Part shown: in pieces, positions 27,809-40,139 of the stretch
Layout of the letters: every line of letters starts with the position of its first letter
Numbering within the stretch: the stretch's first letter is position 1
From: an uncultured Pelagibacteraceae bacterium
GTDB lineage: Bacteria > Pseudomonadota > Alphaproteobacteria > Pelagibacterales > Pelagibacteraceae
Length of the DNA stretch: 48,677 nucleotides
Direction: 5' to 3'
NCBI GenBank assembly: GCA_902571925.1
Contig: CACGDW010000005.1
Location: 1 to 48,677, forward strand
Made by a program: the position numbers and the translations under genes
The notes under the pieces: generated by a model
The model's input: only the letters and a program-made list of their open reading frames with translations
What the model was told of the DNA's origin: nothing
Databases searched by the model: none

Positions 27809-28717
27809 ATGGATTTTAAATCCAAAATTATTTTGATCTATGGTCCCACAGCCTCTGGAAAATCAAAACTTGCAATCCAAATTGCAAAAAAAATAAATGG
27901 AGAAATAATTAATGCAGATAGTATGCAGGTTTATAAGGAATTAAAAATTTTATCAGCAAGACCTCATAAAAAAGAATACAAAAAAATCAAACATCATTTA
28001 TATGGATTTCAAAGTGTAAAAAAAAATTTTTCTACAGGTGATTGGTTAAAGTTAGTTAACAAAAAAATATCTGATTTAAAAAAAAGAAAAAAAACCCCTA
28101 TTCTTGTTGGAGGAACAGGTCTATATTTTAAAAGTTTAACTGAAGGTCTGGTTAATATTCCAAATATTCCAATAAGATTTAGAAAAGAAATAAGGTCTTT
28201 GCACAAAAAATTAGGAGCAAAAAAATTTTTTTCTAAATTAAAAAAATTAGATCCTCAAATCAAAAATCAAATTAATTCTTCTGATACTCAAAGATCAATA
28301 AGAGCTTATGAAGTTAAGTTATTTACTAAAAGATCTATTTATGATTGGTTTAAAAAAACAAAATCAAATTACCAGCAGATAGATTTTTACAAAATTTATA
28401 TTGATTTTCCAAAGAATGAGTTATTACTGAGGATAAAACAAAGAGCTCAAGAAATGATCAAAAAAGGTGTTATTTCAGAGGTTAAAAAATTCAATAGTAT
28501 TAAAGTTCGTGAAGACAGAACATCTACTAAAGCCATTGGGATTAACGAAGTGAACGAATATCTCCAAAAAAAAATTGAAATTAATGAAGTTATTGAGAAA
28601 ATATCAATAAAGACAAGGCAATATGCTAAAAGACAAAGAACTTGGGCAACTAGCAACATGCAAAATTGGATTAAATTGAATCCAAATGAGTTAAATAAAT
28701 TTTTAAAAAAATTTTAG
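27809..28717 (+). CDS. miaA: tRNA dimethylallyltransferase MiaA
   Basis: MiaA adds a dimethylallyl group to A37 of tRNAs reading UNN codons. The P-loop GPTASGKSKLA is near residue 12, followed by the ADSMQVYK substrate motif, the VGGTGLYFKSL segment and the late KTRQYAKRQRTW basic motif that contacts tRNA. The 302-residue size matches. The gene starts 3 bp after the protease stop and probably ends that transcription unit. Confidence 0.96.
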   Translation: MDFKSKIILIYGPTASGKSKLAIQIAKKINGEIINADSMQVYKELKILSARPHKKEYKKIKHHLYGFQSVKKNFSTGDWLKLVNKKISDLKKRKKTPILVGGTGLYFKSLTEGLVNIPNIPIRFRKEIRSLHKKLGAKKFFSKLKKLDPQIKNQINSSDTQRSIRAYEVKLFTKRSIYDWFKKTKSNYQQIDFYKIYIDFPKNELLLRIKQRAQEMIKKGVISEVKKFNSIKVREDRTSTKAIGINEVNEYLQKKIEINEVIEKISIKTRQYAKRQRTWATSNMQNWIKLNPNELNKFLKKF

Positions 28718-28734
28718 ATATCCTTCACTTAGTC

Positions 28735-28764
28735 TTGACCAATTAGCACAACTTCAGCTAGATT
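28735..28764 (+). promoter_or_regulatory. Possible ilvB promoter
   Basis: The 53-bp miaA-ilvB gap holds TTGACC (28735-28740) and TAGATT (28759-28764) separated by 18 bp. Transcription would begin at or next to the ilvB ATG (28771). I see no leader peptide or attenuator hairpin. Weak pattern-based call. Confidence 0.3.
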
Positions 28765-28770
28765 GGATAA

Positions 28771-30537
28771 ATGTCTAAATTATATTCAGGAGCAGAAATA
28801 GTATTCAAATGTCTTGAGGACCAAGATGTTAAATTTATTTTTGGATATCCAGGGGGTGCAGTTTTACCAATTTACGATGAATTAAAGAATCATTCTTCTA
28901 TTAAACATATTTTGGTTCGACATGAACAAGGAGCGGGTCATGCAGCAGAAGGTTATGCAAGATCATCCGGAAAACCTGGAGTAGTTTTAGTTACTTCAGG
29001 ACCAGGTGCAACAAACGTTGTTACCGCTCTGACAGATGCATATATGGACTCAGTCCCCTTGGTATGTATTTCAGGACAAGTACCTACTCACTTGATTGGA
29101 ACAGATGCTTTTCAAGAGTGTGATACAACTGGAATAACTAGACCTTGTACAAAACATAATTGGTTAGTTAAAGATGTTAAAGATTTATCAAAAGTTTTGC
29201 ATGAAGCATTTAAAGTTGCCACAACAGGAAGACCAGGACCGGTACTGGTTGATATTCCTAAGGACATTCAGTTTGCTTTAGCAAATTATTCTAAACCAAA
29301 AAAAGAAAAAAAAATTAATGAAAAGGTGCATAATAAATTTTCACAAAATGAAATAGATAAATTAATAGATTTAATTTCTAAATCAAAGAGGCCTGTAATT
29401 TATACTGGAGGAGGAGTTATTAACTCTGGACCAAAAGCAAGTGAAGCGTTAAGAGAGTTCGTAAGGTTAATTGGTTTTCCAATTACATCAACGCTACAAG
29501 GTTTAGGTGCATTTCCAGGTGATGATAATCAATTTATTGGTATGCTCGGTATGCATGGAACTTACGAGGCAAACAATGCAATGCATGATTGTGATCTTTT
29601 AATAAATATTGGAGCAAGATTTGATGATAGAATTACCGGTAAGATAGATGAGTTTTCACCTAATTCAAAAAAAGTGCATATAGATATTGATCCATCATCA
29701 ATCAATAAGATTATAAAAGTTGACTTAGCTATTGTTGGAGATGTTAATGAAGTTCTTAAATCAGTAATAAAAAAAATTAATAAAAAACAGAATGGTTTTA
29801 AAACTTCAAATAAGCAAAAAACATCTAAGTGGTGGGAACAAATCCAAAAGTGGAGATCAAAAGACTCCTTAGGTTTTGTTAATAGCGAACAAACCATAAA
29901 ACCTCAACATGCGGTACAAAGGTTATATGAGCTTACTAAGAACCAAGACACTTTTATTACTACTGAAGTTGGACAGCATCAGATGTGGGCTGCACAACAT
30001 TATAAATTTAATAAACCAAATAGATGGATGACGTCAGGTGGACTCGGGACTATGGGCTATGGTCTTCCTGCAGCTGTGGGAGTTCAAATTGCTCATCCAG
30101 ATAAACTTGTTGTAGACATAGCTGGAGAAGCATCAGTTCTGATGACTATGCAAGAAATGTCTACCGCAGTTCAATATAATTTACCTATAAAAATTTTTGT
30201 TTTAAATAATCAGTACATGGGAATGGTAAGACAATGGCAAGAATTACTTCATGAAAAAAATTATTCAGAAAGCTACTCAGAAGCATTACCAGATTTTGTT
30301 AAATTAGCAGAAGCTTATGGATGTAAGGGTATTAAAGTCCAAAAACCATCTGAATTAGATGATAAGATTAAAGAAATGCTTAATCATAAAGGTCCGGTTA
30401 TATTTGATTGCCAAGTTGATCCTAACGAAAATTGTTTCCCAATGATACCATCAGGGAAACCACATAATCAGATGATTTTAGGACCTAACGATAAGAAAGA
30501 AAATAAGATCACAGGAAAAGGAAAAGCTTTAGTTTAA
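28771..30537 (+). CDS. ilvB: Acetolactate synthase large subunit
   Basis: The ThDP-dependent catalytic subunit condenses pyruvate (or pyruvate with 2-oxobutyrate) in valine, leucine and isoleucine synthesis. Motifs seen are FGYPGGAVLP, the catalytic glutamate in RHEQGAGHAAEGYAR, SGPGATN, the GMLGMHGTYEAN segment, and the cofactor region from AGEAS to LNNQYMGMVRQWQ. The Mg/ThDP motif, normally GD(G/A)S, reads GEAS here, a conservative Asp-to-Glu change in a metal ligand. Length 588 residues. The stop overlaps ilvH by one base (TAATG). Confidence 0.96.
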   Translation: MSKLYSGAEIVFKCLEDQDVKFIFGYPGGAVLPIYDELKNHSSIKHILVRHEQGAGHAAEGYARSSGKPGVVLVTSGPGATNVVTALTDAYMDSVPLVCISGQVPTHLIGTDAFQECDTTGITRPCTKHNWLVKDVKDLSKVLHEAFKVATTGRPGPVLVDIPKDIQFALANYSKPKKEKKINEKVHNKFSQNEIDKLIDLISKSKRPVIYTGGGVINSGPKASEALREFVRLIGFPITSTLQGLGAFPGDDNQFIGMLGMHGTYEANNAMHDCDLLINIGARFDDRITGKIDEFSPNSKKVHIDIDPSSINKIIKVDLAIVGDVNEVLKSVIKKINKKQNGFKTSNKQKTSKWWEQIQKWRSKDSLGFVNSEQTIKPQHAVQRLYELTKNQDTFITTEVGQHQMWAAQHYKFNKPNRWMTSGGLGTMGYGLPAAVGVQIAHPDKLVVDIAGEASVLMTMQEMSTAVQYNLPIKIFVLNNQYMGMVRQWQELLHEKNYSESYSEALPDFVKLAEAYGCKGIKVQKPSELDDKIKEMLNHKGPVIFDCQVDPNENCFPMIPSGKPHNQMILGPNDKKENKITGKGKALV

Positions 30538-31085
30538 TGGCAAATCCAAAATCAGCATATAGTGTTCCTACTAAAAAAGGTAAATCTGACACCCATATCA
30601 TTGTTGTTTGGGTAGATAATGAGGCGGGTGTTTTAGCAAGAGTAGTAGGTTTATTTTCAGGAAGAGGATATAACATCGAGTCTTTAGCTGTGGCAGAAGT
30701 CGATGCATCAAAAAATATTTCACGAATTACTATTGTTACAACTGGAACTCCTGAAGTAATAGATCAAATCAAATTACAATTAAAAAAATTAGTACCGGTC
30801 CATAAAGTGGCTGATTTTAAAAGAGAGGATAAAAAAGTAATATTTAAAGAAATGGCATTATTAAAGGTTGTTGGAAATAAGAAAAAGATAGAAAAAACAC
30901 TTAAAGCATGTAAAAGCTTCAACCCAGTAGTACTTGATAAAACAAAACAATCAGTTGTTATCCAAATAACTGCATTAAGAAGAGAGATTGATAAAATGGG
31001 AAAAAAATTAAAAAATCTTGGTTTAACTAGCACATCTAGAACAGGCGCAATAGCAATGACAAGAGGTGCTGAAATTTTTAAATAA
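30537..31085 (+). CDS. ilvH: Acetolactate synthase regulatory subunit
   Basis: The small ACT-domain subunit activates the large subunit and normally confers valine feedback inhibition. The ACT signature VDNEAGVLARVVGLFSGRGYNIESLAV lies at about residues 26-52 (the family core is NxxGVLxRVxGLFxxRGYNI), with a C-terminal domain ending GAIAMTRGAEIF. At 182 residues it is slightly longer than E. coli IlvH because of a ~20-residue N-terminal extension. It is one base overlapped with ilvB and 19 bp ahead of ilvC. Confidence 0.95.
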   Translation: MANPKSAYSVPTKKGKSDTHIIVVWVDNEAGVLARVVGLFSGRGYNIESLAVAEVDASKNISRITIVTTGTPEVIDQIKLQLKKLVPVHKVADFKREDKKVIFKEMALLKVVGNKKKIEKTLKACKSFNPVVLDKTKQSVVIQITALRREIDKMGKKLKNLGLTSTSRTGAIAMTRGAEIFK

Positions 31086-31089
31086 ATAA

Positions 31090-32127
<1,038 letters not shown>

Positions 32128-32140
32128 TTAAATTATTAAT

Positions 32141-32851
32141 ATGGAAAAGTTACAAAATTTAACAAAATCTGACTTAAATTTTTTTGTAAATCAAAATATC
32201 CAAATAGATTTACCAGGTTTTGTTTTAAGCCTAATTTGTGCAGCAATATTAAGTTTTTTAGTGCAATTATTTTATATAAGATATTCATCAACATTATCTA
32301 ATAGAACAGAGTTTTCAAAAAATTTTGTAATTTTAGGAGTAGCAACTTGTATTGTTATTATGATCGTAAAAAGTTCATTGGCACTATCTTTAGGTTTAGT
32401 AGGGGCTTTATCAATAGTTAGGTTTAGAGCTGCAATAAAAGAACCTGAAGAATTAGTTTATCTTTTTTTGATTATTGCAACTGGGCTAGGATGTGGGGCA
32501 AATCAATTGGCAATAACTATTGTTGGAATATTTTTCTCCTTAACAATTATTATGATTTATTCAGGATATTTAAAAAAATCTAAAAAAAACATCGAAGAAA
32601 AAATTAATTTAGGGATAATTATTGAACAAAATATCAATGACACTCAAATAGACAATCTAATATCTGATATTAAAAAAATATCTAAAGAAATGAAATTTAT
32701 ATCGATGTCTAGAAGTAATGACAGCACAACAATAAATATAGATTTAAAACCAAAAAAATTTGAAAACTTAACTTCTTTGTCAGGTAAAATAAAAAAGAAA
32801 TTTTCAAGCTCAAAAGTTATATTGGCATATAATGACGATTTATCACTATGA
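32141..32851 (+). CDS. DUF4956 membrane protein
   Basis: A 236-residue protein with about four hydrophobic segments in residues 25-145 and a soluble, charged C-terminal domain of about 85 residues. The central stretch SLGLVGALSIVRFRAA followed by KEPEELVYLFLIIATGLG is the hallmark of DUF4956. Function is unknown. It is the first gene of a three-gene cassette, and its stop overlaps the CotH-type gene by 4 nt (ATGA). DUF4956 genes are often found near VTC-domain and CotH-kinase genes in other bacteria (from memory, not checked), which fits this context. Inference: it could supply the membrane channel or anchor for the soluble VTC partner. Confidence 0.82.
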   Translation: MEKLQNLTKSDLNFFVNQNIQIDLPGFVLSLICAAILSFLVQLFYIRYSSTLSNRTEFSKNFVILGVATCIVIMIVKSSLALSLGLVGALSIVRFRAAIKEPEELVYLFLIIATGLGCGANQLAITIVGIFFSLTIIMIYSGYLKKSKKNIEEKINLGIIIEQNINDTQIDNLISDIKKISKEMKFISMSRSNDSTTINIDLKPKKFENLTSLSGKIKKKFSSSKVILAYNDDLSL

Positions 32852-35466
32852 TAATAAAAAAATGGAAGAAAAAAAAAGAAAAAAGTTTTTTTTCTTTTAA
32901 CAAGTTTCTTTATCTTTATTTTTTTTCTTCGGTAATTATAGGAATGTTTATTTTTATAGCTATCTTAAAGTCTCAAACTTTCACAGAAACTAAAGAAAAG
33001 TATTTAGATTATTTTTCAAAAGGTGGTAGACTCGAATACATATATTTACCTTCTATAGCAATAAAAGCTTTTAAAAGTAATTTTTATAAAATTGATAAAG
33101 TTGAATTAGAAATAACATTTGAAGATATGTTGATGCTTGAAAATGTGAGAAAGAAAGCAATATTGGTTGGTACAGATGCTGCCTTGCCAGATTCTAGTCA
33201 AATGCCAAATGTAAAAACAAATATTATTTTTAAAGATAAAAAATATAGAGGAGATATAAGATTAAAAGGAGATAGAAAAATACATTATGTTGATAAAAAA
33301 AAATCATCATATAAAATAGATTTAGACAAAGATCAATACATCTTAGGTATTAAAAAATTTTCTATACAAAAACCTAGAGCACGAAACTATGTTCATGAGT
33401 GGATATTTCATGAGCTAGCTGCAGATTTTAATATTATTAAAATTAAATATGAGTTTGTTGATTTGGTTATTAATGGAGAAAAAAAAGGGCTTTATGTTAT
33501 TGAAGAAGGTTTTGGAAAAGAACTAATAGAGAGAAATGAAAGAAGAAATGGACCAATCTTTGGATTAGATGAAAATATTTATGCAGGTTATGATGATCAA
33601 GTTTGGGAAATATATAATAAGAAATATTGGAATAAAGATGAAAATCTACCTTTAGTAAAAATAGCTTCACAAAAGTTAACAGATTTTTTTGAGGATAAAA
33701 TTGAATTAGAGAAAGTTTTTGATCTTGAAAAATGGGCAGCCTTTTTTGCAGTAATGGATCTGAGTCAGAATTACCATGGAGCTTTTTTAAAAAGTGTTAA
33801 GTTTTATTATAATCCTCTTAATGGTTTATTTGAACCTATACCATTCGATGGTCATAGAATGAAACATAACTATCACAAATATCATTTAAATTATGACAAT
33901 AGTCTTTTAATTGATTATGTAGAAGACTCTTTAAAAAATAAATCTGAACAGTTTTCTTGGATCCAAAAATTTTTTTATAAGAATAATAAAATAAATCAGG
34001 ATTTTTATGGTTTATATTTAGATAATTTAAATATAATTAGCTCCGATAACTATATTGATAAATTTCTTTCTACAAATTTGAAAGAAATAGAAAAAATTAA
34101 CTCACATATTTATGCTGATTATTTTTATTTTGATAATATTTCAGATTATGGTGTTGGATTATATTATTTTTTATTAGATGATTTTAAACATCAAGCAAAT
34201 AATATTAAAGATAAGTTAAAAATACAGAGAAAAACTCAAGTTCTAAAAAAAAATGATTCAAAATTTTTAATAAAAAATTATTATAAAAATTATGGACTTT
34301 TTTTTGTTGATAAATTTTTATGCAGTAAAAATGATCAAAAGTTTGAAATAAAAATTAATAAAAGTTTAAACAATTTTTCAGATACAATTGTAGAATTACC
34401 TCAAAAATTGAACAGAAATTTAAAGTGTAACCATGTCAAATTAACTAATAAGCACAATAATAATTCAATATTATTAAAAATAGATCATATAAACTCTAAG
34501 TACGATTATGACCTATTTAAACAATATGACCCACAAATAATTAAAAAATATTTTGTAAAAAAAGGTACAAATTTTTATTTAATAGAGGATGAAATTAACA
34601 TTGATCAAAATTTATATATTCCTAATGGATTTAAATTTTTTGTAAAACCTGGCCAAAAAATAATTTTAACAAACAATTCTTTTATTATTTCAAATTCTCC
34701 ATGGATTATTGGTGGCGAAGGAAAAAAAACAATTATTACAGGAGAAAAAAATAATTTTGGTGGCGGAATGTATATTGGTGAGACAAGTAAGTTGTCTAGA
34801 ATACAAAATACAGAATTTTCTTATTTAACTGGAAACAAACATAGTTCTGAATTTTTAGTTTTAGGATCAATCAATTTTCATGACACAAGTGTAGATATAA
34901 AAAATGTAAATTTTAACAATATTTTTTCTGAGGACGCAATTAATATCTTTAGGTCCAAATTTAAAATCCAAAATGGTATTTATTCAAATATTGCATCTGA
35001 TGCTATTGATATAGATTTTAGCGACGGGGAAATTAAAGATATTAAATTTAAGAATATTAAAAATGATGCAATAGATTTTTCTGGCTCAAATGCAATTGTA
35101 AATAACTGTTATTTTGATAATGTATACGATAAAATAATAAGTGTTGGCGAAAAATCAAAAGTAAATATATCTGAAATAAAAGCTATTAATTCTTTTGTTG
35201 GAATAGTTAGCAAAGATGGTTCTAGAGTATATACTAATAATATAAGTTTTGATGATGTTAAAATTCCTTTTGCCGCCTATCAAAAAAAGAAAGAATATAA
35301 TCACGGTGTTTTAATTGCAAAAAATTCTAATTTTCATGATTTTTTCATCAAATGGATTAAAGATAAAAAATCTAAAATGACAATCAATAATAAGTTAGTT
35401 GAAAAAGAAACAAAAAAAATTCTTCCAATAATTTATGAAAAAAAACTCTTTTTATTAAATCAATAA
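32848..35466 (+). CDS. Membrane-anchored CotH-kinase/beta-helix fusion protein
   Basis: An 872-residue protein with three parts. A basic N-terminus and one membrane helix (about residues 20-41) predict an extracytoplasmic body. Residues ~110-340 resemble CotH-family atypical kinases: RGDIRLKGD, KSSYKIDL, GIKKFSIQKP, WIFHELAADF, EFVDLVINGEKKGLYVIEE, and a later EPIPFDGHR with a candidate metal-binding Asp. Residues ~590-830 show short repeated strands such as DAINIF, DAIDIDF and NDAIDFSGSNAIVNN, the pattern of a right-handed parallel beta-helix. CotH kinases phosphorylate secreted proteins in spore formers; that activity is not shown for this group. The substrate is unknown. It overlaps the DUF4956 gene and is 4 bp from the VTC gene. 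Confidence 0.75.
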   Translation: MIIKKWKKKKEKSFFSFNKFLYLYFFSSVIIGMFIFIAILKSQTFTETKEKYLDYFSKGGRLEYIYLPSIAIKAFKSNFYKIDKVELEITFEDMLMLENVRKKAILVGTDAALPDSSQMPNVKTNIIFKDKKYRGDIRLKGDRKIHYVDKKKSSYKIDLDKDQYILGIKKFSIQKPRARNYVHEWIFHELAADFNIIKIKYEFVDLVINGEKKGLYVIEEGFGKELIERNERRNGPIFGLDENIYAGYDDQVWEIYNKKYWNKDENLPLVKIASQKLTDFFEDKIELEKVFDLEKWAAFFAVMDLSQNYHGAFLKSVKFYYNPLNGLFEPIPFDGHRMKHNYHKYHLNYDNSLLIDYVEDSLKNKSEQFSWIQKFFYKNNKINQDFYGLYLDNLNIISSDNYIDKFLSTNLKEIEKINSHIYADYFYFDNISDYGVGLYYFLLDDFKHQANNIKDKLKIQRKTQVLKKNDSKFLIKNYYKNYGLFFVDKFLCSKNDQKFEIKINKSLNNFSDTIVELPQKLNRNLKCNHVKLTNKHNNNSILLKIDHINSKYDYDLFKQYDPQIIKKYFVKKGTNFYLIEDEINIDQNLYIPNGFKFFVKPGQKIILTNNSFIISNSPWIIGGEGKKTIITGEKNNFGGGMYIGETSKLSRIQNTEFSYLTGNKHSSEFLVLGSINFHDTSVDIKNVNFNNIFSEDAINIFRSKFKIQNGIYSNIASDAIDIDFSDGEIKDIKFKNIKNDAIDFSGSNAIVNNCYFDNVYDKIISVGEKSKVNISEIKAINSFVGIVSKDGSRVYTNNISFDDVKIPFAAYQKKKEYNHGVLIAKNSNFHDFFIKWIKDKKSKMTINNKLVEKETKKILPIIYEKKLFLLNQ

Positions 35467-35470
35467 TTTA

Positions 35471-36145
35471 ATGCAAAATAAAATAAATAGATTTGAGAGA
35501 AAGTGGATATTTAAAAGTGAAAATCATTTAGCTTTAATTAATACTTTATTAAGATCAGAATTTTTTTTTACAAATCAATATCCTCAAAGAAAAGTAAATT
35601 CAATTTATTTTGATGATGATAATTTTTCTTCAATTAAAGAAAATTTAGATGGAGTTAGTAATAAAAGAAAAATAAGAATCAGATGGTATGGAGTAGAAAA
35701 AAAATTAATAAAACCCCAACTCGAGATAAAAGGTAAAAAAGGATCCGAAACAAGAAAGAGAAACTATTCAATTAATGAATTAAGTAATCTAAAATTTTCT
35801 GATTTAAAAAACATAGAAAAAATAAAAAATTTAGTAAATGTTAAAATTCAATTAAAAAAGATAATTTATCCTGTTTTATCTACTCATTATGATAGACAAT
35901 ACTTTATATCTAACAATAACAAAATAAGAGCAACAGTTGATTATAATATACAAAGCGTTTATTTAAAAAATATAAGCCAAATGAATATTGTAAAAAATTT
36001 TTCTAAAGTTTGTATATTGGAACTTAAATATCCTACAAAGTTAGATCGATATGTGAGAGAAAAACTTAAAAATATTACACTTCGTTTGTCAAAAAATTCA
36101 AAGTTTGTTAATTCTGCATTCCAGACACCTAGATTTTTTTCTTAA
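35471..36145 (+). CDS. VTC-domain protein (polyphosphate polymerase-like)
   Basis: A 224-residue protein matching the VTC domain, the triphosphate-tunnel fold used by yeast Vtc4 to polymerise phosphate from ATP. Alternating charged strand motifs seen are FERKW near the start (ExK type), SIYFDDDN, KRKIRIRWYG with an Arg-x-Arg-x-Arg face, QLEIKGKKG, RATVDYNI and CILELKYP. These supply the basic tunnel lining plus acidic metal ligands. Unlike many VTC proteins it has no membrane segment, so the DUF4956 neighbour is the plausible membrane partner. Substrate and product are inferred from the fold only. Confidence 0.8.
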   Translation: MQNKINRFERKWIFKSENHLALINTLLRSEFFFTNQYPQRKVNSIYFDDDNFSSIKENLDGVSNKRKIRIRWYGVEKKLIKPQLEIKGKKGSETRKRNYSINELSNLKFSDLKNIEKIKNLVNVKIQLKKIIYPVLSTHYDRQYFISNNNKIRATVDYNIQSVYLKNISQMNIVKNFSKVCILELKYPTKLDRYVREKLKNITLRLSKNSKFVNSAFQTPRFFS

Positions 36146-36153
36146 AATTAAGT

Positions 36154-36255
36154 TTTATTTTGCAATCTAGGCGAGTCGATAGTGATAAGAGTTAATTTAA
36201 AATAGACCCAAAAAGATCAGTTTAAAAAAAATTATTTTAACATTTATTTTGCAAT
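36154..36255 (+). repeat. Pair of 13-bp direct repeats upstream of leuA
   Basis: TTTATTTTGCAAT occurs at 36154-36166 and again at 36243-36255 in the 153-bp gap before leuA. The second copy contains the predicted -35 box TTGCAA. The gap holds no ORF, and I see no terminator hairpin. The repeats may be regulator sites or a duplicated promoter element, or chance in AT-rich DNA. Confidence 0.35.
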
Positions 36256-36276
36256 ATCACTTATAGATTGTATTAT
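36249..36276 (+). promoter_or_regulatory. leuA: Predicted leuA promoter
   Basis: TTGCAA at 36249-36254 and TATTAT at 36271-36276 are 16 bp apart, 22 bp upstream of the leuA ATG (36299). This is one of the longest non-coding gaps in the window, consistent with a new transcription unit. It would also drive mreBCD-mrdAB, since no gap large enough for a second promoter follows. Confidence 0.45.
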
Positions 36277-36298
36277 AGTTTTCAATAAAATTTTAAAT

Positions 36299-38910
<2,612 letters not shown>

Positions 38911-38915
38911 GTGCA

Positions 38916-40139
38916 ATGGCCTCAAGCAGAGATGATTTTATAATAGCAATCCGATCTGCTTTTCTAAAAAAAAGTACCCAACAAAAATTTTCATTATTAT
39001 CACTAGTATTTGTTTCATTATTTACTCTTATTTTATCAAGTTATGATTTTCGAATAATAAAATATATCAAAATAGGCATAAGTGAAATTGTCTATAGATC
39101 CTCATTTATTGTTTCTATACCAGAAAACTTTATCAAAAATTCTTTTATTGAAATAAGTGATTACTCAACTTTTTATAGCGATTATAAAAAAAATAAGAAA
39201 GAGTTAAATAGTCTAAAATCTAATTATGTTTCAAGCGAAATAATTCAGAATGAAAATAAAGAATTAAAAGAGTTAATCAATGATTATGTTTCTAGTTCAA
39301 ACAAAGTTTTAGCAAAAATAATTGTTGACCATAAAAGCCCATTTTTAAAAAGTATAATTATAAACAAGGGAAGCAAGGATAATATTAAAATAGGTACCAA
39401 TATATATGATCAATCTTATTTAGTTGGTAGAGTAATTGAAGTTAACTTTAAAACATCTAGGGTATTATTGTTATCAGACTTAAATTCTAATGTTCCAGCC
39501 ACAATTGCACCTCAAAATATACAGGCAATTATAAGAGGTAATGGAACTGAATACGGTCAATTGAAATATATTAAAGAGGGTATCTTCGATAAATTCACAG
39601 TGGATAGTATTGTTTATACCTCAGGGACTGGGGATATATTTAAAAGTGGTACTCCAATAGGTAAATTAAAGATAATAAAAGAAAACAAAAACCCAGATTA
39701 TTTGGTAGAGTTTTATAGTGATTTTTCTCAGCTAAAATACGTATTTGCTGAGATAGAGTTTAAAAACGAAACACAAAAGTCAAACCAGGATACTCTGGAA
39801 TTTAATAACGAAATTAAAAGTACTGTAGACACAAAAATAAAGATTCTAGAGGACGAATTAAAGATTATTGAAGAGAGTAACTCTAAGTTTCTTATAGAAA
39901 ATGAAAAATTAAAAGTACAAATTAATTCATTAAATAATGATCTTTCAAATTTCGAAAAAAAAAACTTAGACCAAAAAAAAATCATTGATAAGTTAAGCAC
40001 AGATGAAGATGAATTAAAATTTTTAAGATTAAATTTACAACACAGTCATAAATGTAGAAAAACGATCTTTAATATTAAAGGTTTTCTAGTAAATACTCCA
40101 GAATACAAAGAATGTATTTTGAGCAAAGGTAAGAATTAA
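38916..40139 (+). CDS. mreC: Rod-shape protein MreC with extra C-terminal coiled coil
   Basis: MreC is a bitopic periplasmic scaffold of the elongasome. One membrane helix (about residues 24-41) precedes a coiled coil (85-125) and the beta domain with KIIVDHKSPFLKSIIINKG, SYLVGRVIEV, LLLSDLNSNVPA and VYTSGTGDIFKSGTPIGK, all family-like. The canonical domain ends near residue 282. A further ~125 residues follow, most of them a second predicted coiled coil (about 300-375), ending in a tail with Cys380 and Cys400. This makes 407 residues, longer than most MreC. The stop overlaps mreD by one base. Confidence 0.92.
   Translation: MASSRDDFIIAIRSAFLKKSTQQKFSLLSLVFVSLFTLILSSYDFRIIKYIKIGISEIVYRSSFIVSIPENFIKNSFIEISDYSTFYSDYKKNKKELNSLKSNYVSSEIIQNENKELKELINDYVSSSNKVLAKIIVDHKSPFLKSIIINKGSKDNIKIGTNIYDQSYLVGRVIEVNFKTSRVLLLSDLNSNVPATIAPQNIQAIIRGNGTEYGQLKYIKEGIFDKFTVDSIVYTSGTGDIFKSGTPIGKLKIIKENKNPDYLVEFYSDFSQLKYVFAEIEFKNETQKSNQDTLEFNNEIKSTVDTKIKILEDELKIIEESNSKFLIENEKLKVQINSLNNDLSNFEKKNLDQKKIIDKLSTDEDELKFLRLNLQHSHKCRKTIFNIKGFLVNTPEYKECILSKGKN

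Noticed and set aside
29562-29897. 111-codon open frame on the minus strand inside ilvB
   Set aside because: It is the antisense shadow of a well-supported enzyme gene, with no family signature or ribosome-binding site.
39728-40000. 90-codon minus-strand frame opposite the MreC coiled coil
   Set aside because: Antisense of a low-complexity Lys/Glu/Asn-rich coiled coil, which yields a Phe/Ser/Leu-rich chance frame.
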